From Chthoniobacter flavus (lineage in GTDB: Bacteria; Verrucomicrobiota; Verrucomicrobiia; Chthoniobacterales; Terrimicrobiaceae), in NCBI GenBank assembly GCA_945903555.1, contig CAMDOJ010000129.1, positions 1 through 5,092 on the forward strand: a stretch of 5,092 bases of DNA. Reading direction: 5' to 3'. The translations under genes were made by a program, and so were the position numbers. Below the pieces are notes generated by a model. That model was given only the letters and a program-made list of their open reading frames with translations, was not told where the DNA came from and ran no database searches. This document shows, in pieces, positions 1 to 4,092 of the stretch (within the stretch, counting starts at the first letter, position 1; every line of letters starts with the position of its first letter).

Positions 1-221
1 AGAACCCCCACGAGCGTGATGCCCACCTGCACGGTGGAGAGGAACTTGCCAGGTGCATTCGAGAGGGCGAGGGCCAACTTTGCCCCGGCGTTGCCTTCGT
101 CGATGAGGGTTTTGAGCCTGGCTTTTCGTGATGCAACTACGGCGATCTCCGCCATGGCGAACATACCATTCGCAAAGAGCAAAACGCAGATAAAAAAGAT
201 TTCGAGAGTGAGACCGGACAT
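1..221 (-). CDS. HlyC/CorC-family (DUF21/CNNM domain) membrane protein, N-terminal part only
   Basis: Starts at ATG 221-219 and runs off the left edge, so 73 codons are visible. The start is MSGLTLEIFFICVLLFANG; a hydrophobic first membrane segment covers about residues 3-27, followed by the basic stretch ASRKARLKTL. It continues through NAGAKLALAL to FLSTVQVGITLVGV, where the second membrane segment begins. The pattern of membrane helix, AExAVVxSRKARL, GNxGA and FLSTVQxGITLVG is typical of the N-terminal CNNM/DUF21 domain of the HlyC/CorC family. Members are inner-membrane proteins usually followed by a CBS pair and a CorC_HlyC domain, linked to magnesium and other cation export. The downstream domains are outside the window, so substrate and exact subfamily cannot be given. 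The gene follows enolase but is separated from it by a terminator (283-310), so it probably has its own promoter. No Shine-Dalgarno sequence precedes the start. Family assignment is firm; transport function is inferred. Confidence 0.85.
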   Translation of the reverse strand, partial: MSGLTLEIFFICVLLFANGMFAMAEIAVVASRKARLKTLIDEGNAGAKLALALSNAPGKFLSTVQVGITLVGV

Positions 222-239
222 AAATAAAGGACTAAACTA

Positions 240-253
240 GGATACGAATATCC
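240..253 (-). other. UUCG-capped hairpin in the leader of the HlyC-family gene
   Basis: On the minus strand the sequence is GGATA-TTCG-TATCC, a perfect 5-bp stem closing a UUCG tetraloop, extendable by one G-U pair. It ends 18 bases before the ATG at 221. No U-tract follows it, so it does not look like a terminator. It would sit in the 5' untranslated region of the mRNA if transcription starts upstream. UUCG tetraloops are known to be very stable, but any regulatory role here is inference. Confidence 0.4.
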
Positions 254-282
254 CGTGAGCAAAAGGAACGAGTGATACACAG

Positions 283-310
283 AAAAAAGGGGCTTTGAGA
301 AAAGCCTTTT
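283..310 (-). terminator. Rho-independent terminator after enolase
   Basis: On the minus strand the perfect stem GGCTTT/AAAGCC (306-301 with 296-291) closes a 4-base loop TCTC. It is preceded by AAAA and followed by CC and six T (288-283). It lies about 130 bases after the enolase stop and 62 bases before the next start, separating the two genes. Because AAAA on one side faces a T run on the other, the stem can be extended. On the plus strand the same hairpin is followed by only TTTT. Confidence 0.7.
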
Positions 311-317
311 GAGACGA

Positions 318-333
318 CGAGGGAAGACCCTCG
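318..333 (-). other. Perfect 6-bp stem-loop in the enolase 3' region
   Basis: CGAGGG-TCTT-CCCTCG on the minus strand, a perfect 6-bp stem with a 4-base loop, 12 bases 5' of the terminator hairpin in the direction of transcription. No U-tract follows it. It may support termination or protect the 3' end of the mRNA; this is inference. Confidence 0.4.
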
Positions 334-383
334 ACGAGCGATTGGGGGGGAATGGAAAATGAGAGTTTTCAAATTGGCCCGGC

Positions 384-429
384 GGCAGACCCTTCTCACC
401 CAAAAAAGGAAGGAAGGGCCATCGCTGCC
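384..429 (-). other. Long imperfect stem-loop in the enolase 3' region
   Basis: On the minus strand GGCAG (429-425) can pair with CTGCC (388-384). Inside it, GGCCCTTC (420-413) pairs with GAAGGGTC (395-388), including one G-U pair; the two helices compete for base 388. The apical loop (412-396) contains TTTTTTGGG. The stem lies directly after the stop-codon hairpin and together they form a folded 3' untranslated region. This is read from the sequence by eye without energy calculation. Confidence 0.35.
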
Positions 430-455
430 GGTAAGAGATGCTAGCGCATCTTACC
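430..455 (-). other. Inverted repeat containing the enolase stop codon
   Basis: On the minus strand GGTAA-GATGC, loop GCTA, GCATC-(TC)-TTACC form a 10-bp stem with a 2-base bulge. The enolase codons for Gly-Lys-Met-Arg and the stop codon TAG (443-441) lie in the 5' arm and loop. The stem therefore forms only after the ribosome has left, or it influences termination of translation. The role is inferred; the repeat itself is directly visible. Confidence 0.45.
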
Positions 456-1724
456 CCCGAAAATGGCGTTGTCGCCGAGTTCTTCTTCGATACGGAGGAG
501 CTGATTGTATTTCGCCACGCGATCGGTGCGGCAGAGCGAACCCGTCTTGATCTGGCCAGCGTTCGTAGCAACGGCGATGTCAGCGATGGTGACGTCTTCC
601 GTCTCTCCCGAGCGGTGGCTGATGACCACGGTGTAGCGGTTTTCCTTGGCGAGTTCGATGGCGTCGAGGGTTTCCGTGAGCGTGCCGATTTGGTTCACCT
701 TCACCAAGATCGAGTTGGCAACACCTTGGTTGATTCCCTTTTGGAGGAAGTCCACGTTGGTGACAAAAAGATCGTCACCGACGAGTTGCGTTGTTGAACC
801 CAAGGCGTCAGTGAGTTTTTTCCAGCCGACCCAGTCATTCTCAGCGCAGCCGTCTTCGATGGAAATGATCGGGTATTTCGCACAAAGGCCTTGATAATAG
901 GCGACGAGCTCATCGGCGTTGCGCTTCGATCCGTCGGACTTTTTGAAGATGTAGGATTTTTTTGCGGCGTCATAGAACTCACTGGAGGCGCAATCGAGAG
1001 CGACGAAGATGTCTTTGCCGAACTTGTATCCAGCGGCTTTGACGGCTTTGGCAATAGATTCCAAGGCGTCCTCGGCGGAGGAAAGCGCAGGAGCGAATCC
1101 ACCTTCGTCACCGATGGCGGTGGAAAGCCCGCGTTTTTTGAGTTCCGCCTTGAGGGCGTGAAAAATCTCGGTTCCCGCACGAAGGGCTTCAGAGAAGCTC
1201 GAGAATTCTTTAGGAACGATCATGAATTCCTGGAAGTCGATCGGGGCGTCGCTATGCGCGCCACCGTTGAGGATATTCATCATCGGCACTGGGAGAACCT
1301 TGGCGTTTGGTCCACCGAGGTATTTATAAAGAGGCTGGCCGATTTGCGCTGCAGCGGCTTTGGCGCTGGCGAGGGAAACGGCCAAGATCGCATTGGCGCC
1401 GATCTTTTTCTTCGTCGGGGTGCCATCCACGGCGATCATGGTTTTGTCCACCGAGACTTGGTCAGCGGCATCGATGCCGATGAGGGCGGGGGCGAGGAAT
1501 TTGGAGACGTTAAGAACGGCTTTGTTCACACCCTTGCCGAGATAGTTGGTCTTGTCGCCATCGCGAAGCTCGACGGCTTCATGCTCACCAGTGCTCGCTC
1601 CGCTTGGTACGGCCGCGCGACCGATGGCGCCGCCTGCGAGTTCGACGTCCGCCTCGATGGTAGGATTGCCACGGGAATCGAGGATCTGGCGGGCGCGAAT
1701 AGAAAGTATGGTCGTATCAGTCAT
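441..1724 (-). CDS. eno: Enolase (phosphopyruvate hydratase)
   Basis: Complete 427-residue enolase, the usual bacterial length (E. coli 432). It converts 2-phosphoglycerate to phosphoenolpyruvate in glycolysis, in the cytoplasm, with two Mg2+. The N-terminal domain begins RQILDSRGNPT (12-22) with the mobile loop PSGAST (40-45). The TIM-barrel part has H157 and E166 (GGAHSDAPIDFQEF), the general acid/base E207 (GDEGGF), metal ligands D244, E290 (SIEDG) and D317 (GDDLF), the base K342 (LVKVNQIG), the SHRSGETED loop (369-377) and K393. By family knowledge all catalytic residues are present. SDAPIDFQE replaces the commoner ADNNVDIQE, as I recall from Verrucomicrobiota enolases. The start ATG at 1724-1722 fits the family N terminus, yet no Shine-Dalgarno sequence precedes it. 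It is probably monocistronic: a repeat-rich leader lies upstream, and stem-loops ending in a terminator lie downstream. The 311-residue open frame antisense to it is a shadow. Confidence 0.98.
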   Translation of the reverse strand: MTDTTILSIRARQILDSRGNPTIEADVELAGGAIGRAAVPSGASTGEHEAVELRDGDKTNYLGKGVNKAVLNVSKFLAPALIGIDAADQVSVDKTMIAVDGTPTKKKIGANAILAVSLASAKAAAAQIGQPLYKYLGGPNAKVLPVPMMNILNGGAHSDAPIDFQEFMIVPKEFSSFSEALRAGTEIFHALKAELKKRGLSTAIGDEGGFAPALSSAEDALESIAKAVKAAGYKFGKDIFVALDCASSEFYDAAKKSYIFKKSDGSKRNADELVAYYQGLCAKYPIISIEDGCAENDWVGWKKLTDALGSTTQLVGDDLFVTNVDFLQKGINQGVANSILVKVNQIGTLTETLDAIELAKENRYTVVISHRSGETEDVTIADIAVATNAGQIKTGSLCRTDRVAKYNQLLRIEEELGDNAIFGGKMR

Positions 1725-1789
1725 AAAGTGGTGGATTTAGTTTTTTGGAAAAGTGAAGCCCTTGAGAAAACAAGTCCCCGAGCGGGTTG

Positions 1790-1813
1790 CAAGAAGATTC
1801 GACAGAAGATTCG
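1790..1813 (-). repeat. 12-base tandem repeat upstream of enolase
   Basis: On the minus strand CGAATCTTCTGT (1813-1802) is followed at once by CGAATCTTCTTG (1801-1790); the first ten bases are identical. It lies 66-89 bases before the enolase ATG. The first copy is also the 3' arm of the dyad at 1802-1838, so the second copy offers an alternative pairing partner for the same 5' arm. Confidence 0.7.
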
Positions 1814-1838
1814 CTGTATTATTTGACGAACCTTCTGT
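1802..1838 (-). promoter_or_regulatory. 12-bp dyad upstream of enolase with AT-rich loop (operator- or switch-like)
   Basis: On the minus strand ACAGAAGGTTCG (1838-1827) is complementary to CGAATCTTCTGT (1813-1802) over 12 positions with one G-U wobble. The 13-base loop TCAAATAATACAG contains AATAAT (1823-1818), a five-of-six match to a sigma-70 -10 box. I find no good -35 match at the right spacing, so the promoter call is weak. As DNA this could be a dyad operator around a -10 element; as RNA it would be a strong stem-loop. Regulation is inferred. Confidence 0.35.
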
Positions 1839-1854
1839 TCCGAAGCGGAACTAC
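1830..1854 (-). repeat. Small palindromic repeat unit, GTA-hairpin-GAAGGT type (copy 1)
   Basis: On the minus strand GTA is followed by the perfect hairpin GTTCCG-CTT-CGGAAC (1851-1837), then A and GAAGGT (1835-1830). A unit of the same layout but a different stem sequence lies at 2068-2089 on the plus strand. Conserved flanks with a variable but self-complementary stem suggest a structured repeat family; only two copies are in the window. Confidence 0.35.
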
Positions 1855-1927
1855 ATCGTGACAATGGGTAGGGGCACCGCGCCGTCGGGGACCGAAGGTG
1901 ATGTCGCTGCCGCGCCATAATAGGAGG

Positions 1928-1946
1928 ACCTCGGCGTTCGCGAGGT
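1928..1946. repeat. Perfect 6-bp palindrome
   Basis: ACCTCG (1928-1933) and CGAGGT (1941-1946) form a perfect 6-bp stem with a 7-base loop in the gene-free region. No U-tract on either side; function unknown. Confidence 0.35.
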
Positions 1947-2010
1947 AGTGCGGGAGGTTGACGAGTTAATAATCGCTTGGGTGGCTGAGGGTGTTTCCTC
2001 GCTGTTAATA

Positions 2011-2031
2011 CCAAAAGCCGCTTGCTTTTGG
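2011..2031. repeat. Perfect 8-bp palindrome, possible weak terminator
   Basis: CCAAAAGC (2011-2018), loop CGCTT, GCTTTTGG (2024-2031): a perfect 8-bp stem. On the plus strand it is followed by ATTTTAGG and on the minus strand by TATTAAC, so neither side has a proper U-tract. It could be a weak terminator for ssrA read-through, a structural element of an RNA, or a chance palindrome. Confidence 0.35.
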
Positions 2032-2067
2032 ATTTTAGGAGAGGGGCACAGTGCATCTCTCTGATCC

Positions 2068-2089
2068 GTAGGCTCTACGAGCCGAAGGT
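2068..2089 (+). repeat. Small palindromic repeat unit, GTA-hairpin-GAAGGT type (copy 2)
   Basis: GTA, then the perfect hairpin GGCTC-TAC-GAGCC (2071-2083), then GAAGGT (2084-2089). It has the same arrangement as the unit at 1830-1854 on the opposite strand. The shared flanks and differing stems suggest compensatory change within one repeat family. Confidence 0.35.
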
Positions 2090-2120
2090 AGTTGCTTGTG
2101 TGCGTTGGCGTTCTCATTGG

Positions 2121-2160
2121 TTCTGCCGGCCAGGGTGCGATTACGATGGTCAGGGTGCGA
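2121..2160. repeat. Two tandem 20-base repeats sharing CAGGGTGCGA
   Basis: Bases 2121-2140 and 2141-2160 match at 15 of 20 positions, with the last ten (CAGGGTGCGA) identical. Tandem repeats with a period of about 20 bases occur at the ends of some insertion sequences (for example the multiple terminal repeats of IS21-like elements) and in protein-binding arrays. No transposase gene is nearby, so the origin is undecided. Confidence 0.4.
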
Positions 2161-2244
2161 GAAAGTAGACCAGTCTCCACACGGCCGAGACGGCCATGCC
2201 CCCTTCTTTTTCGCTGCAAAGTCCAATTTCAAAGGGACAATGGT

Positions 2245-2277
2245 ATAAGTGGGCAGACGTAGTGAAACATAAGTGGG
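2245..2277. repeat. Direct repeat ATAAGTGGG, two copies 24 bases apart
   Basis: ATAAGTGGG occurs at 2245-2253 and 2269-2277. A 9-base exact repeat at this short distance is suggestive of paired binding sites or of an element end, but could be chance. It lies about 120 bases beyond the ssrA 3' end. Confidence 0.35.
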
Positions 2278-2293
2278 GTTCGCTATATCGGCT

Positions 2294-2306
2294 GGCTTGC
2301 CAAGCC
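2294..2306. repeat. Short perfect palindrome GGCTT-GCC-AAGCC
   Basis: A 5-bp perfect stem with a 3-base loop in the gene-free stretch downstream of ssrA. No U-tract follows on either strand, so it is not a convincing terminator. Confidence 0.3.
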
Positions 2307-2362
2307 GTAGTCTCGCAGCGGCGATTGGTCCGCCTACGCACCTGCGGCGTCTCCGGCGTGAC

Positions 2363-2396
2363 AGCCTTCGCTCTTGCTGCGCTGCGAGCGAAGGCT
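2363..2396 (-). repeat. Palindrome with perfect 11-bp stem abutting the ssrA 3' end
   Basis: AGCCTTCGCTC (2363-2373) and GAGCGAAGGCT (2386-2396) are exact reverse complements around a 12-base loop. The outer base pair includes position 2396, the discriminator base of tmRNA, so in the precursor RNA this hairpin starts exactly at the processing site. On the minus strand it is followed by GTCACGCC with no U-tract, so it is not a standard intrinsic terminator. GC-rich palindromes of this shape are typical of REP-like dispersed repeats; copy number cannot be judged from one window. Confidence 0.6.
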
Positions 2397-2749
2397 GGAG
2401 GCGACGGGAGTCGAACCCGTGTCCTTAAGGCAATCCACACAACCTTCTACATGTTTAGACGATCTTTAATCTCGGAGTGGGCGGGCGAACCGTCACGCAT
2501 CCCTCTCCAAAGCATCCACGTAATCGATTCACCCGTGGCGGCGGTTGCACCCGCTCGGGCCAGCCTGCTGTCGTCACACTCCGGCCTAGCAGGCGTTGGC
2601 TGGAATGCGTCGTGGCTAATTAAGCCGCGAGAGCGAGATTTTCGTAATCTGCATTTAGTTTTGTTTGATCCGATTTTTTACGAGGCCAACGAATCATCCT
2701 CGACATGCGAGCCGGGCTTCTCACTTCAAGTCGAAACCTTTACGCCCCC
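2396..2749 (-). ncRNA. ssrA: Transfer-messenger RNA (tmRNA)
   Basis: A 354-base tmRNA gene; with SmpB it rescues stalled ribosomes and tags the incomplete protein for proteolysis. The 5' end GGGGGCG (2749-2743) pairs with CGCCTCC at the 3' end to give a 7-bp acceptor stem with the G3-U pair needed for alanine charging. The conserved GTTTCGAC follows the 5' end. The T-arm is ACGGG-TTCGACT-CCCGT. Pseudoknot PK1 is visible: CGAGG (2702-2698) with CCTCG (2685-2681), and GATTCG (2695-2690) with CGGATC (2672-2667). The tag reading frame follows. The discriminator A is at 2396 and the next bases are GCC, so CCA is not encoded and must be added by the CCA-adding enzyme. It is a one-piece gene, not permuted. 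It has its own -10 box upstream and a large palindrome immediately downstream. Confidence 0.97.
2620..2652 (-). other. tmRNA proteolysis-tag reading frame (ADYENLALAA, stop TAA)
   Basis: Resume codon GCA (2652-2650) opens the frame GCA GAT TAC GAA AAT, then CTC GCT CTC GCG GCT, and TAA (2622-2620), encoding ADYENLALAA. Ten residues is the same length as the E. coli tag (ANDENYALAA), and the LALAA end is the signal known to be recognised by ClpXP/ClpAP-type proteases. An A four bases before GCA (TAAAT-GCA) matches the position of E. coli A86, which helps set the resume codon. The stop lies in the small hairpin GGCT-TAATT-AGCC, as in other tmRNAs. Confidence 0.92.
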
Positions 2750-2756
2750 TTTGGAA

Positions 2757-2762
2757 ATAATA
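2757..2762 (-). promoter_or_regulatory. Probable -10 box of ssrA
   Basis: TATTAT on the minus strand, one mismatch from TATAAT, with exactly seven bases before the mature 5' G at 2749. The -35 region is poor: TTTTGA at 16 bases or TTTGAA at 15 are the nearest candidates. The spacing suggests that transcription may start at or near the mature 5' end. Confidence 0.6.
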
Positions 2763-2819
2763 AGGTAACCCCCTATTTTCAAAACGCAAGGGCCTGTTTG
2801 AAAAAAATGCGATTTCTTT

Positions 2820-3422
2820 TTAGGCGGGACGTCGGCCGGTGAGGGCTCGCTGGAGAGTGAGTTGGTCGGCGTGCTCAAGCCCTCCGCCAGCAGGGAGGCC
2901 GTGAGCGATGCGGGTGGTTCGAACGCCGAGCGGGGCGAGGATTTCGATAAGGTAGTTTGTGGTGGCCTCACCTTCGACGTCGGCGCTGAGGGCGAGTATG
3001 ATCTCGGTGGGGGATTCCAAGCGGATGCGCTCGATGAGGCTGCCGATACGAAGCTCATCGGGACCCACGTGGTCGAGGGGAGCGAGTCGGCCCCCCAAGG
3101 AGTGATAGAGGCCAGCGAAAACGCCACTTCGCTCGAGGGGAAGGATGTCGGTGGATTGCTCGATGACGCAGATTTCGCGTCCTTGACGAGAGGGTTGCTG
3201 GCAAATCTCGCAGAGTTCCTCGATGGCAAAAAATCCACACTTGGAACACGCATGCAGACTGGTGGAGGCGAGCGTGGTTACTCGGGCGAGTTCGCTAGGC
3301 CGAGCGTCTTTATGGCTGAGTAGCCAGAGAGCGATCCGCTCGGCACTTCGGGGGCCGATGCCGGGAAGGCGACGGAGTTCGCGGGTGAGGTTGTTAAATG
3401 GAGCCGGGTAGTCGAGCGGCAT
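2820..3422 (-). CDS. recR: Recombination protein RecR
   Basis: A 200-residue RecR (E. coli 201). With RecO (and RecF) it helps load RecA onto SSB-coated single-stranded DNA at gaps, in the cytoplasm. Visible in order: helix-hairpin-helix LPGIGPRSAERIAL (19-32); a four-cysteine zinc site C59-x2-C62 and C71-x2-C74; the Toprim domain from ICVIE (84-88, with E88), LYHSLGGRLAPLDHVGPDEL (105-124), EIILAL and VEGEATTNYL (149-158); then the Walker-B-like C-terminal part RIAHGLPAGGGLEHAD (171-186). One variation is SADVEGEAT where NPTVEGEAT is usual. An upstream Met at 3491 would add 23 residues inside lolD with no family match, so I chose ATG 3422-3420, which gives the standard N terminus and sits one base after the lolD stop. 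No Shine-Dalgarno sequence is present; translation is probably coupled to lolD. Stop TAA. Confidence 0.97.
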   Translation of the reverse strand: MPLDYPAPFNNLTRELRRLPGIGPRSAERIALWLLSHKDARPSELARVTTLASTSLHACSKCGFFAIEELCEICQQPSRQGREICVIEQSTDILPLERSGVFAGLYHSLGGRLAPLDHVGPDELRIGSLIERIRLESPTEIILALSADVEGEATTNYLIEILAPLGVRTTRIAHGLPAGGGLEHADQLTLQRALTGRRPA

Positions 3423-3423
3423 G

Positions 3424-4092
3424 TCAGTGGCTGTCGAGGCGACCATCCACGATGCGCACGGTGCGGTCGCCGCGGCGGGCGAGTTGTTCATCGTGAGTCA
3501 CCACAACAAGAGTACGTCCCCCATCGCGAGCGAGATCGAGGAGCAGAGCCATGATGACCTCTCCATTTTTCGAGTCCAGATTGCCGGTCGGCTCATCGGC
3601 AAAGAGGATGGCGGGATCGTTGATCAGCGAGCGGGCGATGGCGACGCGCTGTTGCTCGCCGCCGCTGAGCTCCGCAGGAAGATGGTGCATGCGGTCGCGA
3701 AGACCAACGCGTTCGAGGAGCTCGGTCGCGCGAACCTGAGCCGAGGTGCCGCGAATCATCGCCGGAATGAGTGCGTTCTCGAGAGCCGTGAGCTCGGGAA
3801 GCAGGAAGTAGGATTGAAAAACAAATCCCATGTGCTGGTTGCGAAGGCGGGCTAGGGCATTTCCAGAAAGGCTGTAAAGCGACTGGCCCTCAAACTCGAC
3901 TGTTCCGGATTCCGGAGTTTCCAGCCCGGCTAGGGTATACAGTAGGGTTGTCTTACCGGCGCCACTGGCTCCGCAAAGAAAGACAGACTCTCCAGCAACG
4001 ATGTCGAGGTCGATGCCTCGCAACACGGGAATCTGAGAGCCTCCGATGCGAAAGGAGCGCTCGAGGCTGCGTGCCCTTAGGCGTGGAGTCAT
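3424..4092 (-). CDS. lolD: LolD-type ABC transporter ATP-binding protein
   Basis: A 222-residue ATPase subunit of a LolCDE/MacB-type transporter; LolD powers release of lipoproteins from the inner membrane in Gram-negative bacteria. Motifs seen: Walker A GASGAGKT (41-48), Q-loop Q93 in FVFQSYFLLPELTALEN, ABC signature LSGGEQQR (142-149), Walker B ILFADEP (162-168) with E167, D-loop GNLD (170-173) and H-loop THD with H200. RNQHMGFVFQ, LPELTALEN and DGRL near the end match LolD better than general importers, but FtsE- or MacB-type ATPases are close relatives, so the substrate is inferred. No permease gene (LolC/LolE-like) is adjacent within the window: citrate synthase precedes it with a 4-base ATGA overlap and recR follows after one base. 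No Shine-Dalgarno sequence is seen; translation is probably by coupling. Stop TGA. Confidence 0.9.
   Translation of the reverse strand: MTPRLRARSLERSFRIGGSQIPVLRGIDLDIVAGESVFLCGASGAGKTTLLYTLAGLETPESGTVEFEGQSLYSLSGNALARLRNQHMGFVFQSYFLLPELTALENALIPAMIRGTSAQVRATELLERVGLRDRMHHLPAELSGGEQQRVAIARSLINDPAILFADEPTGNLDSKNGEVIMALLLDLARDGGRTLVVVTHDEQLARRGDRTVRIVDGRLDSH

Larger units (their letters stand above)
1725..2362. other. Gene-free, palindrome-rich intergenic region between ssrA and eno
   Basis: About 640 bases without a credible protein gene: the open frames in it have low-complexity translations rich in Arg, Ser, Pro and Thr, overlap one another in several frames, and resemble no family I know. 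I see no tRNA T-loop motif and no rRNA. It contains several perfect short palindromes (1837-1851, 1928-1946, 2011-2031, 2071-2083, 2183-2195, 2294-2306), a 12-bp dyad (1802-1838), a 12-base tandem repeat (1790-1813), a 20-base degenerate tandem repeat (2121-2160) and a 9-base direct repeat (2245-2277). The enolase leader and promoter must lie in its left end. The rest may be dispersed repeats, remnants of mobile DNA or an unrecognised RNA; the sequence alone does not decide. Confidence 0.6.

Noticed and set aside
1787..1792. TTGCAA as the -35 box of an eno promoter
   Set aside because: Nothing resembling a -10 box occurs 16-18 bases downstream on the minus strand.
891..1826. 311-codon open frame on the plus strand
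   Set aside because: It lies antisense across enolase, with no family resemblance; long antisense frames are expected opposite GC-rich genes with strong third-position bias.
1851..2219. 122-codon open frame on the minus strand between ssrA and eno
   Set aside because: Its translation is low complexity and resembles nothing known, it overlaps other equally long frames, and palindromes run through it.
1725..2395. A tRNA or CRISPR array in the gene-free region
   Set aside because: No GTTCGA-type T-loop with flanking stems outside ssrA was found, and the repeats are too few, short and unevenly spaced for CRISPR.
2396..2421. ssrA 3' end as an active attachment site with a duplicated att sequence
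   Set aside because: I found no second copy of the T-arm/acceptor sequence in the window and no integrase gene, so an integrated island cannot be supported here.
2800..2819. AT-rich hairpin after recR as a terminator
   Set aside because: The possible stem is almost all A-T with a tiny GC content, too weak to call; a T run is present but without a GC-rich stem.
3423..3491. Upstream Met start for RecR at 3491
   Set aside because: The extra 23 residues lie inside lolD and do not resemble RecR; ATG at 3422 gives the usual 200-residue length.
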